The notes: generated by a model from the letters alone, not told the origin. Positions 23,926 to 33,023 are shown, counted from the stretch's first letter. The stretch: DNA of 64,000 nucleotides from Streptomyces broussonetiae (GCF_009796285.1 NZ_CP047020.1:2418001-2482000); one strand, 5' to 3'. Translations and numbers: made by a program.

Positions 23926-26157
23926 TCACAGGCTTGCGGTGAGCTGGACGGGGATGCCGTTCAAGACAGCGTTGCCGGACAGCGGGTCGAGCATGCTGCC
24001 GTCGAGGAGCTGGTTGACGTTGACGCCCGGACCGGACGCGGCATGGCTGAGGCGGGTGCCGGGGCGGTCGTGCCCCCAGCCGTGCGGCAGACTCACCACC
24101 CCCGGCCGGACCCCGTCGGTGACCTCGGCGGGGGCCACCACCTCTCCTCCGGCGCCCTTGACGCGCACGTCCGCCCCGTCGCGCACGCCGAGCCGGGCCG
24201 CGTCCTCGGGGTGGATGTGCAGGGTGCAGCGGTTGGAGCCGCCGGTGAGCGCGGGCACGTTGTGCATCCAGCTGTTGTTGGAGCGCAGATGGCGGCGGCC
24301 GACGAGGACGAGCCCCTCGGGCCGCTCCCCCAGCGCCTGCCGCAGCCGGGGCAGGTCGGCGGCGATCGGCCCGGGCAGCAGCTCGACCTTGCCACTACGG
24401 GTCTTGAGCGGCTGCGGCAGCCGGGGGCGCAGCGGGCCGAGGTCGATGCCGTGCGGGTGGGCGAGCAGTTCGGCGAGGGTCAGCCCGTCGGGGCGCGCGC
24501 CGAAGCCGTCGCCGTAGGGGCCGAGGCGCAGCATCATGTCGAGGCGCCGCTCGGGGCCCGTGTCACCGGTGAGCCGGGCGGCGAGTTCCTCCGGTGCACG
24601 GCCGTGCACCGGGGAGTTCTCGTCCCGCACGGCCTTGCCGAGGGTCCGGTCGATGACCATCGCGTCCACGGCGCCGGGGTCGGTGCCGTGCATGCCGGTG
24701 GCCGCGAGGATCAGCCGGGCGAGTATCTCGCTCTCGGCCATGCGGCCGGGCTCCAGCGGGACGGCCGCGCGGGAATAGCGGACCTGGTTGCGGACGGCGA
24801 GGGTGTTGAAGGCGAAGTCGTGGTGCGGGCTCTGGGACGGCGGGGGCGGGGGCAGGACGACGTGGGCGTGGCGCGAGGTCTCGTTGAGGTACGGGTCGAC
24901 GCTGACCATGAAGTCGAGGGAGTCGAGGGCCCGGTCGAGGCGGTCGCCGTCGGGTGCGGACAGTACCGGGTTGGCGGCGACGGCGATCAGCGCGCGTACC
25001 GGTTCGCCCTCGTCGGTCGGGGTGTCGATCTCCTCGGCCAGCGCGGAGAGCGGCAACTCGCCCTTGGCCTCGGGTAGGTGGCGGACCCGGGAACGCCAGC
25101 GGCCGAGCGCGAAGCCATGGCCGGGGCCCGCCGGGCGGGGAGTCCTGTCGGTGGCGGCCTGCGGGAAGAGGGCACCGCCGGGCCGGTCCAGGTTGCCGGT
25201 GAGGATGTTGAGGACGTCCACCAGCCAGCTCGCCAGGGTGCCGTGCGGGACGGTGCAGCTGCCGATGCGGGCGTAGACGGCGGCGGTGGGGGCGGCGGCC
25301 AGTTCGCGGGCGAGGGTGCGGATGACGTCCGCGTCGACGTCACAGGCCCCCGCCACGGCCTCGGGGGTGAAGTCGCGTACCGCTTCCCGGAGTTCGTCGA
25401 CGTCCCGGACGTGCGGGGCGAGGTGGCCGAGATCGGTCAGCCCCTCCTCGAACAGCACGGTGACCATCGCGGCGAGCAACAGGGCGTCGGTGCCGGGCCG
25501 GATCGCCAGGTGCCGGTCGGCCAGCTTCGCGGTGCGGGTGCGGCGCGGGTCCACCACGATCAGCCGGCCGCCGCGGGCCCTGAGCGCCTTGAGCCTGCCC
25601 GGGAAGTCGGGGGCGGTGCACAGACTGCCGTTGGACTCCAGGGGGTTGGCCCCTATGAGGAGCAGATGGCCGGTGTGGTCCAGGTCCGGCACCGGGATCG
25701 CGTTGGCGTCACCGAAGAGCAGCCCGCTGGAGACGTGCTTGGGCATCTGGTCGACCGTGGAGGCGGTGAACAGGCTACGGGTGCGCAGGGCGGCGAGCAG
25801 GACCTGCGGGTAGAGGGCGCCGGCCACGGTGTGCACATTGGGGTTGCCGAGGACCACGCCGACGGAGTCGGCGCCGTACCGCTCCACGACCGGGCGCAGG
25901 CCGGCGGCGACCGCGTCGAAGGCCTCCTGCCAACTCGCCTCGCGCAGGCGCCCGTCGACCCGGACCAGCGGGGTGCACAGCCGGTCGGGGTCCCCGTCGA
26001 CGGCGCCGAAGCAGGCACCCTTGGGGCAGATGAACCCCTTGCTGAAGACGTCCTCGCGGTCGCCGCGGGCGCCGGTGACACGTGTGCCCTCGATACTGAG
26101 AGTCAGTCCGCAGGTGGCCTCGCAGAGGGGGCAGATACGCAGGGCGGTGCGGGACAC
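23926..26157 (-). CDS. molybdopterin oxidoreductase family protein (formate dehydrogenase/nitrate reductase-like)
   Basis: 743 residues. The N-terminal 4Fe-4S motif is CPLCEATCGLTL...CPKGACF. The molybdopterin-binding core and the C-terminal dinucleotide-binding domain (GRRHLRSNNSWMHN...LHIHPEDAARLG) complete a DMSO-reductase-superfamily fold. The start is GTG (VSRTALRICPLC) with GGGAGGA upstream; a longer frame upstream crosses the operator and lacks support. At the position where FdhF-like enzymes carry Sec or Cys, I see TASTVDQMPKH with neither, so the metal ligand and reaction are uncertain. It lies downstream of a TetR gene and has a perfect palindrome in its promoter. Confidence 0.9.
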   Translation of the reverse strand: MSRTALRICPLCEATCGLTLSIEGTRVTGARGDREDVFSKGFICPKGACFGAVDGDPDRLCTPLVRVDGRLREASWQEAFDAVAAGLRPVVERYGADSVGVVLGNPNVHTVAGALYPQVLLAALRTRSLFTASTVDQMPKHVSSGLLFGDANAIPVPDLDHTGHLLLIGANPLESNGSLCTAPDFPGRLKALRARGGRLIVVDPRRTRTAKLADRHLAIRPGTDALLLAAMVTVLFEEGLTDLGHLAPHVRDVDELREAVRDFTPEAVAGACDVDADVIRTLARELAAAPTAAVYARIGSCTVPHGTLASWLVDVLNILTGNLDRPGGALFPQAATDRTPRPAGPGHGFALGRWRSRVRHLPEAKGELPLSALAEEIDTPTDEGEPVRALIAVAANPVLSAPDGDRLDRALDSLDFMVSVDPYLNETSRHAHVVLPPPPPSQSPHHDFAFNTLAVRNQVRYSRAAVPLEPGRMAESEILARLILAATGMHGTDPGAVDAMVIDRTLGKAVRDENSPVHGRAPEELAARLTGDTGPERRLDMMLRLGPYGDGFGARPDGLTLAELLAHPHGIDLGPLRPRLPQPLKTRSGKVELLPGPIAADLPRLRQALGERPEGLVLVGRRHLRSNNSWMHNVPALTGGSNRCTLHIHPEDAARLGVRDGADVRVKGAGGEVVAPAEVTDGVRPGVVSLPHGWGHDRPGTRLSHAASGPGVNVNQLLDGSMLDPLSGNAVLNGIPVQLTASL

Positions 26158-26214
26158 GGGTCCTCCCGGGGGGTCGGCGACGGTGCCGGGCGAGCGCGTA
26201 CGGGCTCGCGGCGA

Positions 26215-26232
26215 GCATACCGACCGGTAGGC
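26215..26232. promoter_or_regulatory. putative TetR operator upstream of the molybdopterin oxidoreductase
   Basis: TACCGACCGGTA (26218-26229) is a perfect 12-bp palindrome 61 bp before the GTG start, a classic TetR half-site arrangement. The surrounding 18 bp match the site upstream of the SDR operon at 13 of 18 positions. The TetR gene just upstream (26273-26890) is the nearest candidate binder. Confidence 0.65.
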
Positions 26233-26272
26233 ATGGTGGGGAGCCCCGTGAGGCGGATGCCGAGCGGATCCC

Positions 26273-26890
26273 TCAGTCGAGTACGCGTCCCAGATACGCC
26301 CGCAGCAGGTCCCGGGTCTCGGCGATGATCGCCTCGTCCCCTTCCGGATCCGTACGGAAGGCCAGCTGGACAAGGGTGTCCGCGCTCTCGACGGCGACCA
26401 GGAAGACCCGGCGCAGATCGTCGTCCGGGGCGCGGTCGACGTAGCCGGAGAGCAGGCGGATCAGCCGGTCGGCGACCCGGGTGTTGGGCTCGCCCTGGCG
26501 GACGCCGACCGGGATCTGGTTGCCGAAGTCGACCAGGGAGAAGCCGGGCGCGGTGCGCTTCATGGCGATGTACTCGTCCAGAACGGCGTCCATCGCGGCC
26601 CGCCAGTCCCCCTCCTGGGCCCCCTTCAGCCGCTCGGTGACGCGCTCGGTGTACCGCTCGAGGTTGCGCTGGGCGAGGGCGTCGGCCATCTGCCGTTTGT
26701 TGCCGAAGAAGCGGTAGACGGAGCCGATGGGCACACCGGCGCGCTGGGCGACCGCACGGGTGCTCAGGGCGTCGTAGCCGACCTCGTCGAGGAGTTCGGC
26801 GCAGGCGTCGAGGATCCTGGTCAGGCGTTCGGCGCTGCGCCGCTGGACGGGCGCGCGGCGGAGCGATGTCGCGTGGGGCACGGGCTTCAT
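26273..26890 (-). CDS. TetR/AcrR family transcriptional regulator
   Basis: 205 residues. The helix-turn-helix is LSTRAVAQRAGVPIGSVYRF near residues 43-62. GGAGAGG lies 6 nt before the ATG. It is immediately upstream of, and on the same strand as, the molybdopterin oxidoreductase gene, with the palindrome TACCGACCGGTA between them, which suggests it controls that enzyme. Ligand unknown. Confidence 0.9.
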   Translation of the reverse strand: MKPVPHATSLRRAPVQRRSAERLTRILDACAELLDEVGYDALSTRAVAQRAGVPIGSVYRFFGNKRQMADALAQRNLERYTERVTERLKGAQEGDWRAAMDAVLDEYIAMKRTAPGFSLVDFGNQIPVGVRQGEPNTRVADRLIRLLSGYVDRAPDDDLRRVFLVAVESADTLVQLAFRTDPEGDEAIIAETRDLLRAYLGRVLD

Positions 26891-26945
26891 GATGCCTCTC
26901 CGCCGGGATCCGGTGAACCTCGCCCTCTCGTACGGACAAAGGTGG

Positions 26946-26966
26946 CCGGTGCACTCATCGCACCGG
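26946..26966. terminator. hairpin at the end of the lipoprotein gene
   Basis: CCGGTGC and GCACCGG form a perfect 7-bp stem with a 7-nt loop across the stop codon of the lipoprotein gene. Possible terminator or attenuator before the TetR gene. Confidence 0.45.
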
Positions 26967-27566
26967 GGAGCCCGCCATCGTGGGCCCGACAGCGGCCCCC
27001 GGGGACCGCGCGGGGGTCGCCCCGGAGGTGGGCGTCGAGGAGGGCGCGGGGGGCTGCGGGGGCTCGGTGTCCGACACGGTGATGTCCGCGGTGCTCTGCA
27101 CCGGCCTGCCGTGTACGGCCCACGCGGTGCCGTCGTCGGCGTACAGGCGCGCGGTGACGTGGTGGGTGCCGTGCGGGACGAGGCGGCCGGGCAGGCGGTA
27201 GTCGGGGGAGCGCAGCCGGGCGGCCTCGCGGCCGTCGACGAAGAGGTACGCCAGTCCGCGCCCGGTGACCGCTCCGCGCCCGGCGCCGGGCGCGGAGCAG
27301 CGGAAGTGGCGGAAGGTGAGGCGCACGTCCCAGCTGCCGCGGGCGTCCGCCGTCACCTCGACCTCGACCTCGGGCGCGTCCTTCCTGTCGACCTCGCGCA
27401 GATGCCGGCCGGCCCCGTCGGTGTTGCCCAGGACCTTGCCGACCGGCGAGGGCGACTGCAGGCCCTGCTGGGCATGGCCGCTCGCGCAGCCCGTCGCTGC
27501 GAGCGGCAGCAGGACACACACCGTCAGTGCGGTGAGCGTTCTGCGGGTCCACGGCGTCCACGGCAT
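26955..27566 (-). CDS. putative lipoprotein, function unknown
   Basis: 203 residues. The N-terminus has a signal peptide with a lipobox ending AATGC (LTVCVLLPLAATGCASG), so it is probably lipid-anchored outside the membrane. The middle is beta-rich (VEVEVTADARGSWDVRLTFRHF) and resembles a small immunoglobulin-like domain; the C-terminus is Pro/Thr-rich. TAATCT 6 nt before the start would make the transcript nearly leaderless. Not recognised as a named family. Confidence 0.75.
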   Translation of the reverse strand: MPWTPWTRRTLTALTVCVLLPLAATGCASGHAQQGLQSPSPVGKVLGNTDGAGRHLREVDRKDAPEVEVEVTADARGSWDVRLTFRHFRCSAPGAGRGAVTGRGLAYLFVDGREAARLRSPDYRLPGRLVPHGTHHVTARLYADDGTAWAVHGRPVQSTADITVSDTEPPQPPAPSSTPTSGATPARSPGAAVGPTMAGSPVR

Positions 27567-27683
27567 GCTCGCGAGATTAGAACACCGTTCCGGCCTCCCG
27601 AATCCGTCTGAAGTCTGGTTCCGGCCAGCCTTCGTGGTCCCCCGGACGGAGTAGCCGGATCCCTCTTGCGCGCACCCTCGCCG

Positions 27684-27707
27684 ATTCCTACGGTGATACA
27701 TAGGAAT
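27684..27707. promoter_or_regulatory. inverted repeat upstream of hmgA
   Basis: ATTCCTA (27684-27690) and TAGGAAT (27701-27707) are perfect 7-bp arms around a 10-bp spacer, 43 bp before the hmgA start. The spacing places the arms one to two helical turns apart, as for a dimeric repressor. The regulator is not known; the adjacent GntR is one candidate. Confidence 0.6.
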
Positions 27708-27750
27708 AGGGAGCGCGGCAGACGCGCCGCAGGAGCGCAAGGGAGCGATC

Positions 27751-29106
27751 ATGAGCGATGGGGGTACCTCCCGCGCGAGCGAAGTCGAGCGTGGGAGCGC
27801 GCGCAAGACCGCCGCGGGACTGACGTATCTGACCGGGTTCGGCAACGAGCACGCCTCGGAGGCGGTGCCGGGCGCCCTGCCGGAGGGCCGCAACTCGCCG
27901 CAGCGCGCGCCGCTCGGCCTGTACGCGGAGCAGCTGAGCGGTGCGGCCTTCACCGAGCCGCGCGCGCACAACCGCCGCTCCTGGCTCTACCGCATCCGCC
28001 CGTCGGCCGCGCATCCCGCCTTCACCCGCACCGACAACGGCACGATCCGTACGGCCCCCTTCACCGAATCCGTACCCGACCCCAACCGCCTGCGCTGGAA
28101 CCCGTTGCCCGAGCCGCCCGTCGGGACCGACTTCCTGGCCGGCCTGTGGACGCTCGGCGGCAACGGCGACGCGACCCAGCGCACCGGCATGGCCGTGCAC
28201 CTGTACCACGCCAACGCCTCGATGGAGCGGGTCTTCTCGGACGCGGACGGGGAGCTGCTGATCGTGCCGGAGCGCGGCGAGCTGCTGCTGCACACCGAGT
28301 TCGGGCGCCTCCATGTGGAGCCCGCCCAGGTGGCGCTGATCCCACGTGGGGTGCGCTTGCGTGTGGAGCTTCTCGACGAGTCCGCTCGCGGCTATGTGTG
28401 CGAGAACTACGGGGCGCCGTTCCGCCTGCCCGACCTCGGTCCCATCGGCGCCAACGGGCTCGCCAACGCCCGGGACTTCAGGGCGCCGGTCGCCGCGTAC
28501 GAGGAGGTGGCGGGCCCGGTGGAGGTGGTGAACAAGTTCTGCGGCAACCTCTGGACGGCCGTCTACGACCACTCCCCGCTCGACGTGGTCGCCTGGCACG
28601 GCAGCCATGTGCCGTACGTCTACGATCTGCGCCGTTTCAATGTGCTGGGGTCCATTTCCTACGACCACCCGGATCCGTCCATCTTCACGGTCCTGACCTC
28701 CCCGTCGGACACCCCCGGCCTGGCCGGCGTCGACTTCGTCGTCTTCGCTCCGCGCTGGCTGGTGGGCGAGGACACCTTCCGGCCGCCGTACTTCCACCGG
28801 AACGTGATGAGCGAGTACATGGGCCTGGTCGAGGGCGCGTACGACGCGAAGACGGCCGGGGAGGGCGGCTTCGTGCCGGGCGGCGGCTCGCTGCACAACA
28901 TGATGTCGGCGCACGGCCCGGACCGGGAGACCTTCGACCGGGCGAGCGCGGCCGAGCTGAAGCCGCAGAAGATCGACGACGGCCTGGCGTTCATGTTCGA
29001 GACCCGCTGGCCGGTGGCCCTCACCCCGCAGGCGGCCGGTGCCGACCACCTCCAGCCGCGCTACGACGACGTGTGGCGGGGCCTCGAGCCCCACTTCCGC
29101 GCATGA
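27751..29106 (+). CDS. hmgA: homogentisate 1,2-dioxygenase
   Basis: 451 residues. It opens the aromatic ring of homogentisate with O2 and Fe(II) to give 4-maleylacetoacetate, the committed step of tyrosine and phenylalanine breakdown. The sequence follows the family throughout: [52 protein letters not shown], and the iron-binding region [20 protein letters not shown]. The first 20 residues are unusual: a palindromic dispersed repeat is read in frame as [15 protein letters not shown] before the normal start of homology. GGGAG precedes the ATG at good spacing. No other tyrosine catabolic gene is adjacent. Confidence 0.97.
   Translation: MSDGGTSRASEVERGSARKTAAGLTYLTGFGNEHASEAVPGALPEGRNSPQRAPLGLYAEQLSGAAFTEPRAHNRRSWLYRIRPSAAHPAFTRTDNGTIRTAPFTESVPDPNRLRWNPLPEPPVGTDFLAGLWTLGGNGDATQRTGMAVHLYHANASMERVFSDADGELLIVPERGELLLHTEFGRLHVEPAQVALIPRGVRLRVELLDESARGYVCENYGAPFRLPDLGPIGANGLANARDFRAPVAAYEEVAGPVEVVNKFCGNLWTAVYDHSPLDVVAWHGSHVPYVYDLRRFNVLGSISYDHPDPSIFTVLTSPSDTPGLAGVDFVVFAPRWLVGEDTFRPPYFHRNVMSEYMGLVEGAYDAKTAGEGGFVPGGGSLHNMMSAHGPDRETFDRASAAELKPQKIDDGLAFMFETRWPVALTPQAAGADHLQPRYDDVWRGLEPHFRA
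27760..27797. repeat. dispersed palindromic repeat inside the hmgA 5' coding region
   Basis: The stretch from GGGGGTACCTCCC to GTGGGAGC folds as an imperfect hairpin (CTCCC at 27768-27772 with GGGAG at 27793-27797). From memory, the GGTACCTCCCGC...GAAGTCGAG...GTGGGAG type of element recurs across Streptomyces genomes, usually between genes. Here it is translated without breaking the frame. Confidence 0.6.
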
Positions 29107-29151
29107 CACCTCGGTTGCGCCTGATGTTCGTCGACCGGTACGGATAGCCGA

Positions 29152-29901
29152 GTGACCTCCTTCGCCCCTGACTCGATCGTCCTGAACCGCAAGCTGCCGC
29201 TCTGGTACCAGGTGTCGCAGTCGCTGCGCGCCTCGATACTCGGCCGCTCGCCCGAGGATCCGCTGCGGCTGCCCACCGAGGAGCAGCTGGCGGAGCACTA
29301 CGGGGTGAGCGTGCTGACCATGCGGCAGGCGCTGAAGGAGCTGGAGGACGAGGGGCTGATCAGCCGGCACCGGCGGCGCGGCACGTTCATCGAGCCCGAC
29401 GTCCGCCGGGGCGCCCCGGTGCGGCTGCTCGGCTCGGTCGACGCGATCGTGGCCCAGCAGTCCGGCATGACGACCGAGTTGCTGGACCACGGCACGGTGC
29501 CCGTGCCGCCCCAGCTCGCCGAGTACTTCCCGGGCCTCACCGAGGTGGCGACGTACCACCGGCTGCGCAGCGACGAGAAGACCGGCGAGCCGACCAACCA
29601 CGCCGTCAACCACGTCCGCCCCGACCTTGCCGCGCGTATCGACCTGGAGGACCTGATCCGCTGGCCGATGACGAAGGTGCTGCGGGACGTGGTGGGCGCG
29701 GACATCAGCCGCATCACGGACACGGTGGAGGCACGGCTCGCCGACCCGGAGACCGCCCGCCTCCTCCAAGTCCCGCTGCTCAGCCCGATCCTGCACTACA
29801 CGGGCGTGACGTACGACACCGAGGGGCAGGTGCTGGACGTGGCGGTGATCCACTACCGGGGGGACCGGTTCTCCTTCTCGGTGACCCTGGAAGCCACCTG
29901 A
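29152..29901 (+). CDS. GntR family regulator, HutC/UTRA subfamily
   Basis: 249 residues. The N-terminal winged helix (LPTEEQLAEHYGVSVLTMRQALKEL) is followed by a UTRA ligand-binding domain ending in VIHYRGDRFSFSVTLE, typical of HutC-like regulators. The start is GTG, 45 bp after hmgA. It may be co-transcribed with hmgA and sense a catabolite, but that is inference. Confidence 0.92.
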   Translation: MTSFAPDSIVLNRKLPLWYQVSQSLRASILGRSPEDPLRLPTEEQLAEHYGVSVLTMRQALKELEDEGLISRHRRRGTFIEPDVRRGAPVRLLGSVDAIVAQQSGMTTELLDHGTVPVPPQLAEYFPGLTEVATYHRLRSDEKTGEPTNHAVNHVRPDLAARIDLEDLIRWPMTKVLRDVVGADISRITDTVEARLADPETARLLQVPLLSPILHYTGVTYDTEGQVLDVAVIHYRGDRFSFSVTLEAT

Positions 29902-29927
29902 CCCGGCGCGCGGGGCGAGCCCGTACC

Positions 29928-31082
29928 ATGCCCTGCGTGACGTACGACGACGCTCCGCTGCTGGCGGACCTCATGCCGTGGTCCGTCGCACCGCTGCGCC
30001 CCGGCCGCGCCTGGCCGACGGCGCCCGATCCCGCCTCCCTCAAGGCCCGCTGGCAGGCGCTGCTGGCGGCCGAAGGCCCGGACCGCCGGGCCCTGTTCGA
30101 GCCGACCCGGGCCCGCACCCTCGACTCGGCGGTGGGCCAGCTGCCCGGTCAGCCGACCGGCACCGAGCGGCTGGCCCGCGCCGAGGGCCCCTGTGCGGAG
30201 CCGGTACGGGTGCTGGCGGCACCCTTCGACGAACAGTGGCTGATCCCGGACCACCGGCTGCTCGACACGGCCCGCCCGGAGCTGTGGCGGGTGGCGGACG
30301 CACGGCAGGTGTTCGTCGTCGAGACGGGCGACGAGACCGCTCCCCTGCTGGCGACCTCGCTGCTGCCCACGCTGCGCACGCCCCGCATCCGCCCGCTGTT
30401 CCGCCGCCCGGGCGGCACGGAACCGAATCTCGCCCCCGGGCTGCTGGACCACCTCGCCGACCGCCTGGGCACCCGCCCCGAACCGGCCGACGTGCTCGCC
30501 TGGATCCTGGTGGCGGTCCGCCCCGACCTCACCGTCCCGCTGACCGGGGACGCCGAGGCGTGGGAGCGGGGCGTGGAGTCCGGGCGCCGCATGTTGTGGC
30601 TGATGCGCCGCGACGGCGAGCGTCCCAGGCTGCCGGGCGGCCGCCGCCCCTACGTCCGCGCGCCCCTGCCGGGCCGCCCCGTCACCCTCGAACACGACCT
30701 CGAGGACGAGGCCCTCCTGCTGGGCGAGGGCCGCATCTCCCCCGTGCCGCCGGCGGCCTGGGAGTACGAGGTGGCCGGGGTCCGGGTGCTGGAGTCCTGG
30801 TTCGCGGCCCGTACGGCCCCGGCCGAGCCGGGCACCCTCGCGGCGATCCGCCCGGCGGCCTGGCCGCAGCCGTGGACGTCGGAGCTGCTGGAGCTGATCA
30901 CGGTGCTGGTGCTGCTGGCCGAACTGCGGCCGAAGCGGGCCGAGTCGAAGGTGACGGCGCCGGTCACCGCCGGCGAGCTGCGGGCGGCGGGCGTCCTCCC
31001 GGTCCCCGACGCGTCCCGCCGCCCCGCCTCGGTCCTGGACCACCACGAGGAGGGCCCGGAGGGCCAGTTCGCCCTGCTCTGA
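29928..31082 (+). CDS. stand-alone type ISP restriction-enzyme C-terminal specificity-domain protein
   Basis: 384 residues. I recall close Streptomyces relatives annotated as type ISP restriction/modification enzyme because they match only the C-terminal DNA-recognition domain (the FDEQWLIPDHRLLDTARPEL segment is the most telling). The methyltransferase, helicase and nuclease domains of a real type ISP enzyme are absent from the protein and from its neighbourhood, so it is unlikely to be a restriction enzyme. It has no signal peptide or membrane segment. The start is ATG; GTG three codons on (VTYDDAPLL) is the usual start of relatives. Function unknown. Confidence 0.65.
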   Translation: MPCVTYDDAPLLADLMPWSVAPLRPGRAWPTAPDPASLKARWQALLAAEGPDRRALFEPTRARTLDSAVGQLPGQPTGTERLARAEGPCAEPVRVLAAPFDEQWLIPDHRLLDTARPELWRVADARQVFVVETGDETAPLLATSLLPTLRTPRIRPLFRRPGGTEPNLAPGLLDHLADRLGTRPEPADVLAWILVAVRPDLTVPLTGDAEAWERGVESGRRMLWLMRRDGERPRLPGGRRPYVRAPLPGRPVTLEHDLEDEALLLGEGRISPVPPAAWEYEVAGVRVLESWFAARTAPAEPGTLAAIRPAAWPQPWTSELLELITVLVLLAELRPKRAESKVTAPVTAGELRAAGVLPVPDASRRPASVLDHHEEGPEGQFALL

Positions 31083-31344
31083 CCGCTCTCCGCTCCGCAG
31101 GGCGGCCTCCGGCCGGGCGTGCTCTCGGCGTGTCTGCGAGGCGCCCCGGCTCGTCGGCACACAGCCCCTGCGGCCGGTCCGGGACGGCCCTGCCGGGAAA
31201 GCAGCCTGCCGGCGGCCGACCCCGCAGTTCCAGCTTCGTGCCACAGCACGCCTGAAGCGGATCCCGGCGGCAGCCACGGGTTCCGGTGCATCAACAGCCG
31301 CGGCGAGTGAACCCGCACTACTGACAGAGCCGCCGCTCAGAGGC

Positions 31345-32553
31345 ATGATCCAGCCCATGGACCAGCAGCCTCTGCCCCTTGCGGGCATCACCGTCGTCGC
31401 CGTCGAACAGGCCGTGGCCGCGCCCTTCGCAACCCGGCAGCTCGCCGACCTGGGCGCCCGGGTCATCAAGGTGGAGCGGGTCGACGGCGGCGATTTCGCG
31501 CGCGGCTACGACACCGCGGCCCGCGGTCTCGCCTCGCACTTCGTGTGGTGCAACCGCGGCAAGGAGTCCCTCGCGCTGGACCTGAAGGACCCGCGTGCTC
31601 TGGCCGCCGTACGGCGGCTTGTCGCGGACGCGGACGTGTTCGTGCAGAACCTCGCGCACGGGGCGGCCGCCCGCCTCGGGCTGGACGCGGCCACGCTGTG
31701 TGCGGCACACCCCCGGCTGATCGCCGTGGACATCTCCGGATACGGCGCCTTCGGGCCGTACGCCGGCAAACGGGCGTACGACATGCTCGTGCAGTGCGAG
31801 GCGGGGCTCGTGTCGGTGACGGGGACACCGGAGCAGCCGGTGAAGGCAGGCATCCCGGCGGCGGACATCGCGGCGGCCATGTACGCGTTCTCGGGCGTGC
31901 TGGCAGCCCTCGTACGACGCGGCACGACCGGGCGGGGCGGGCCGGTGGAGGTCTCCATGCTGGAGGCGCTCGCCGAGTGGCTGGGGCATCCCCTGCACCA
32001 TGCGATGCACGGAGGCGAACCCCCTGCGCGCACCGGACTCGCACACGCCGTCATCGCGCCGTACGACGCCTATCCCACGGCGGACGGCGGACGGGTACTG
32101 CTGTCCGTACAGAACGACCGGGAGTGGCGGCGACTGGCCGAACAGGTCCTGGGGCGCCCGGAACTGGGGATGGATCCGGAGTACGCGACGAACGCCTCAC
32201 GTGTCGCGAACCGGGAGAAGACGGACGAACTGGTGGCGCGGGCGCTCGGCGCACTGGACACCGAGGAGGCACTGGACCGGCTGGAGGACGCGGGCATCGC
32301 CTGCGCGCGGCTGAGGGATCTGCACGAGCTGGCGGCGCATCCACAGCTGGCGGCCCGGGAGCGGTGGCGTCAGGTGGGTTCGCCGGTCGGACCGTTGAAG
32401 GCGCTGCTGCCTCCCATCACGCTGCCGGGCGGGGACGAGGCGCGGATGGGGGACGTGCCCGCGCTCGGACAGCACACCGGGGCGCTGCTGCGTGCCGTGG
32501 GGATGACGGACGAGGAGATCGCAGCGATGCGCCGGGACGGCGTGGCGGCCTGA
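31345..32553 (+). CDS. CaiB/BaiF family CoA-transferase (family III)
   Basis: 402 residues. Family III CoA-transferases move CoA between acids through an aspartyl-CoA thioester; the catalytic Asp is in KRAYDMLVQCE. Other family stretches are AAPFATRQLADLGARVIKVERV, NRGKESLALDLKDP and VKAGIPAADIAAAMYA. The start is uncertain between MIQPMDQQ and the MDQQ four codons later; AGAGG lies just upstream of the first. The 262-bp gap before it shows no clear gene. The substrate acid is unknown. Confidence 0.92.
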   Translation: MIQPMDQQPLPLAGITVVAVEQAVAAPFATRQLADLGARVIKVERVDGGDFARGYDTAARGLASHFVWCNRGKESLALDLKDPRALAAVRRLVADADVFVQNLAHGAAARLGLDAATLCAAHPRLIAVDISGYGAFGPYAGKRAYDMLVQCEAGLVSVTGTPEQPVKAGIPAADIAAAMYAFSGVLAALVRRGTTGRGGPVEVSMLEALAEWLGHPLHHAMHGGEPPARTGLAHAVIAPYDAYPTADGGRVLLSVQNDREWRRLAEQVLGRPELGMDPEYATNASRVANREKTDELVARALGALDTEEALDRLEDAGIACARLRDLHELAAHPQLAARERWRQVGSPVGPLKALLPPITLPGGDEARMGDVPALGQHTGALLRAVGMTDEEIAAMRRDGVAA

Positions 32554-32615
32554 GCACGGGCACCCCGGACGGGTTCCAGGGGGCCGCCCGCTCCATCAGC
32601 GGCGGCTCTGCCCGC

Positions 32616-32897
32616 TCAGTGCCCGCGCCCCTGCCCGCCGAAGAGCGAGCGGCGCAGCCGACGCAGCGGCGCGAACAGGGAGACGCGGCTGACCCGCTTA
32701 CCCCGGTCGCTGCGCTGGTGCACGGTGTCACGCGCCGTCAGCTCGAGCATCAGCGAGGTCGCCTCGATCGTCTTCTGCTGCGGTATGGCGGGACCCGCCA
32801 GCACCGACAGATGGCGGTCCAGGCGCGAACTGGTCGCGCTGCTCCCGCAGGTGATCGCAGGGACCCTGGCCCTGCTGCGCACTGTTATCTGATCCAT
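32616..32897 (-). CDS. small conserved actinobacterial protein, unknown function
   Basis: 93 residues, beginning MDQITVRSRARVPAI and ending in a basic LRRLRRSLFGGQ tail. I recognise it as a conserved Streptomyces hypothetical protein. GGGGAG lies 7 nt before the ATG. It has no signal peptide or clear domain; the basic composition suggests nucleic-acid or membrane association. It lies immediately downstream of the anti-sigma factor gene, on the same strand with a 126-bp gap. Confidence 0.7.
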   Translation of the reverse strand: MDQITVRSRARVPAITCGSSATSSRLDRHLSVLAGPAIPQQKTIEATSLMLELTARDTVHQRSDRGKRVSRVSLFAPLRRLRRSLFGGQGRGH

Positions 32898-33023
32898 GTC
32901 ACTCCCCACCCGTACGAGTCCACCCGGCCCGGGCAGAGTAACCCTATCGCCCCAAGGCGGCACGCGTGTATCGCGCCCACAGGATTCACCTTCCCTGCAA
33001 GGAGGTTGACCATGCCGCTTTGA

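Noticed and set aside
31083..31344. Possible small gene between the ISP-domain protein and the CoA-transferase
   Set aside because: Short frames only, without ribosome binding sites or conserved features.
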